From Pseudomonadota bacterium (GTDB taxonomy: Bacteria; Pseudomonadota; Alphaproteobacteria; Rhizobiales; Xanthobacteraceae), in contig JAEWBL010000524.1 of NCBI GenBank assembly GCA_023391175.1, positions 1 through 6,464 of the forward strand: DNA of 6,464 bases. Reading direction: 5' to 3'. Under the pieces are notes generated by a model, which was not told the origin of the DNA, made no database searches, and saw only the letters and a list, made by a program, of their open reading frames with translations. Below are positions 5,108 to 6,464 of the stretch, one piece after another (position 1 is the first letter of the stretch; each line of letters opens with the position of its first letter). The translations under genes and the position numbers were made by a program.

Positions 5108-6086
5108 CGGTGCGCTCCCTCGGCACGAGTTTGGGGGCGGGGGCGGGTTTGTGCCGCTTCAGCCATGCGGTGAGGCGGTTGAAGCCGGGGACGATGCCGT
5201 CGGGCATCAGGAGCACGATGACGACGAAGGTGAAGCCGAGCAGCATCACCCAGCGGTCGATCCAGATGGAGGCGAGGTTCTTGAGCAGCACCACCAGCGC
5301 GGCACCGATAAGCGGGCCGGCCAGCGTGCCGGCGCCGCCCGCCACCACCATCAGCAGCACTTCGGCGGAGGCGGTCACCGCCATCATGTGGGGGCTGACG
5401 AACTGGTGGTACCAGGCATAAAGCAGGCCGGCGGCCGCGCCCCAGGCGGCGGCGAGCATCCAGGCGACGAAGCGGATGCGCCACACGTCATAGCCCACCG
5501 CCCCCATGCGGCGCGGCTGGTCCCGCGTGCCGCGCAGGGCGACGCCGAGCGGGCTGTCGAAGAAGCGGCCGAGCTGGATCAACGCCAGGGCCAGAACGGC
5601 GAGGCAGAGCCACAGGAAATATTCCGGCTTTTCCAGCGGCAACCACGCGCCGCCGGGGCGGGGCACGCCGGACAGGCCGTTGTCTCCGCCGGTCACCGAG
5701 GTCCAGCGATAGGCGGCGCCCCAGACGATCTGGCACAGGGCCATGGTGATCATCACGAAGCCGAGGCCGGTGGTGCGCAAAGCGACGAGGGCGAACAGCG
5801 CGGACACCGCCATCGTCCCACCCAGCGCCAGCAGCGCCGCCGCTACGGGATCGATGCCGCCCACGGTGGAGAGCCACGCCACCAGATAGGCGGTGAGGCC
5901 GGGGAAGACCGCGAAGCCGAGCGAGTTCAGCCCCGCATGGCCCACCAGCACGTTGAGCCCGAGCGCGCCGATGGCGGCGATGGCCACCTGGCTGGTCAGG
6001 TTCACGTAGAAGGGCGAGGAGGAGAACAGCGGCACCATGGCCATGGCGGCCAGGGCCACCGCGAAGGGGAGGGCGCGCGCGCTCAT
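5100..6086 (-). CDS. livM: Branched-chain/hydrophobic amino acid ABC importer, permease LivM
   Basis: A 328-residue inner-membrane permease that forms the translocation path with LivH. It has about eight or nine hydrophobic helices, starting at roughly 6-22, 28-48, 56-76 and 82-104. The family segment LNVLVGHAGLNSLGFAVF (44-61) corresponds to the L-G-x-A-G-x-x-S-L-G pattern of LivM proteins. GGDNGLSG (133-140) is a strongly conserved LivM loop. The cytoplasmic coupling segment that contacts the ATPases is likely SPLGVALRGTRDQPRRMG (178-195). The C-terminus ends in a Lys/Arg/Pro-rich tail (about 309-328). The ATG at 6086 overlaps the livH stop as ATGA and has GGAGG five bases upstream. The 3' end overlaps livG by 8 bases. 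Confidence 0.95.
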   Translation of the reverse strand: MSARALPFAVALAAMAMVPLFSSSPFYVNLTSQVAIAAIGALGLNVLVGHAGLNSLGFAVFPGLTAYLVAWLSTVGGIDPVAAALLALGGTMAVSALFALVALRTTGLGFVMITMALCQIVWGAAYRWTSVTGGDNGLSGVPRPGGAWLPLEKPEYFLWLCLAVLALALIQLGRFFDSPLGVALRGTRDQPRRMGAVGYDVWRIRFVAWMLAAAWGAAAGLLYAWYHQFVSPHMMAVTASAEVLLMVVAGGAGTLAGPLIGAALVVLLKNLASIWIDRWVMLLGFTFVVIVLLMPDGIVPGFNRLTAWLKRHKPAPAPKLVPRERTDG

Positions 6087-6464
6087 CCGAGCCTCCGGCC
6101 GAACAGGCCCTGCGGCGCCACGGAGAGCACCGCGATCATGGGCAGGAAGAGGATCACATAGGCGAGGTCGGGCACGAGCACCTGTCCGAACGTGTAGATG
6201 AAGCCGATGGCGTAGGCGCCGACGAACGCCCCGACGAGGCTCCCGGCGCCGCCGAGGATCACGACCAGGAGCGCCAGCGGCAGCATGTCCTGATCGAGGC
6301 TGGGATAGACCGAGAGGATGGGGCCGCCGATGACGCCGCCGAGGCCGGCGAGCGCGGTGCCGAGGCAGAAGACGGCGGTGAACAGGGTGGAGGCGGAGAC
6401 GCCGATGGCGCGGGCCATGCCCACGTCATCCACCGCCGCGCGGATCATGGCGCCGGCGCGGGTG
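6083..6464 (-). CDS. livH: Branched-chain/hydrophobic amino acid ABC importer, permease LivH, 5' end cut off
   Basis: The C-terminal 126 residues of the second permease. The frame stays open to the right edge, so the start and roughly half or more of a normal 290-residue LivH lie outside the window. Visible parts are the coupling segment TRAGAMIRAAVDDVGMARAIGV, the helix FCLGTALAGLGGVIGG, and LVVILGGAGSLVGAFVGA, a hallmark of LivH permeases. Two further helices and the ending PQGLFGRRLG follow. The stop codon overlaps the livM start by four bases (ATGA). This is the most upstream gene of the operon in the window. The promoter, and perhaps the gene for the periplasmic binding protein, should lie further right. 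Confidence 0.93.
   Translation of the reverse strand, partial: TRAGAMIRAAVDDVGMARAIGVSASTLFTAVFCLGTALAGLGGVIGGPILSVYPSLDQDMLPLALLVVILGGAGSLVGAFVGAYAIGFIYTFGQVLVPDLAYVILFLPMIAVLSVAPQGLFGRRLG

Noticed and set aside
4854..6161. Plus-strand open frame of about 435 codons opposite livG and livM
   Set aside because: His/Gly/Glu-rich repetitive-looking sequence that mirrors the hydrophobic codons of livM. No independent coding evidence.
1..6464. tRNA, rRNA, CRISPR array, insertion sequence or phage genes
   Set aside because: No cloverleaf, repeat-spacer pattern, transposase motif or terminal inverted repeats were seen on either strand.

Overview
The window is very GC-rich with a strong G/C third-position bias. 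Its gene content (crotonase, TetR regulator, YajO-type aldo-keto reductase, Liv-type ABC importer) fits a free-living alphaproteobacterium, perhaps of the Hyphomicrobiales. The taxon is inferred from composition and protein style, not from a marker gene. The window is almost fully coding. I saw no RNA gene, CRISPR array, insertion sequence or phage gene.

Left part (1-2482). An enoyl-CoA hydratase gene on the minus strand runs off the left edge. It is divergent from a TetR-family regulator gene. Their 83-bp gap carries two GTATAC boxes in an inverted arrangement, the probable shared promoter/operator. Downstream of the regulator on the plus strand is a TTG-started aldo-keto reductase closely resembling E. 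coli YajO. A GC-rich hairpin lies in the gap between them.

Middle part (2483-2834). This stretch has 162 bp without a convincing gene, then a 52-residue two-helix membrane protein of unknown function. That gene converges on the next operon across a 30-bp gap that contains inverted repeats.

Right part (2834-6464). A tightly packed minus-strand operon is transcribed from right to left: livH (cut by the right edge), livM, livG, livF and an alpha/beta-hydrolase-fold protein. All four junctions overlap (4, 8, 8 and 1 bases), so the five genes are probably translated in a coupled way. The first four encode the two permeases and two ATPases of a branched-chain/hydrophobic amino acid transporter (HAAT) family importer. 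The periplasmic binding protein that sets the substrate is not in the window. The hydrolase-like protein has a glycine where the nucleophile (normally Ser) of the G-x-Nu-x-G elbow should be, while its apparent acid and histidine are present. This is the most unusual point seen here.

A working picture is a catabolic locus: the importer brings in a small carboxylated compound, the co-translated hydrolase-fold protein acts on it or on a related molecule, and the hydratase works in acyl-CoA breakdown under TetR control. The link between the two halves is only proximity. I did not find a clearly new multi-gene system. The best candidates for novelty are the nucleophile-less hydrolase, the small membrane protein and the GTATAC operator.
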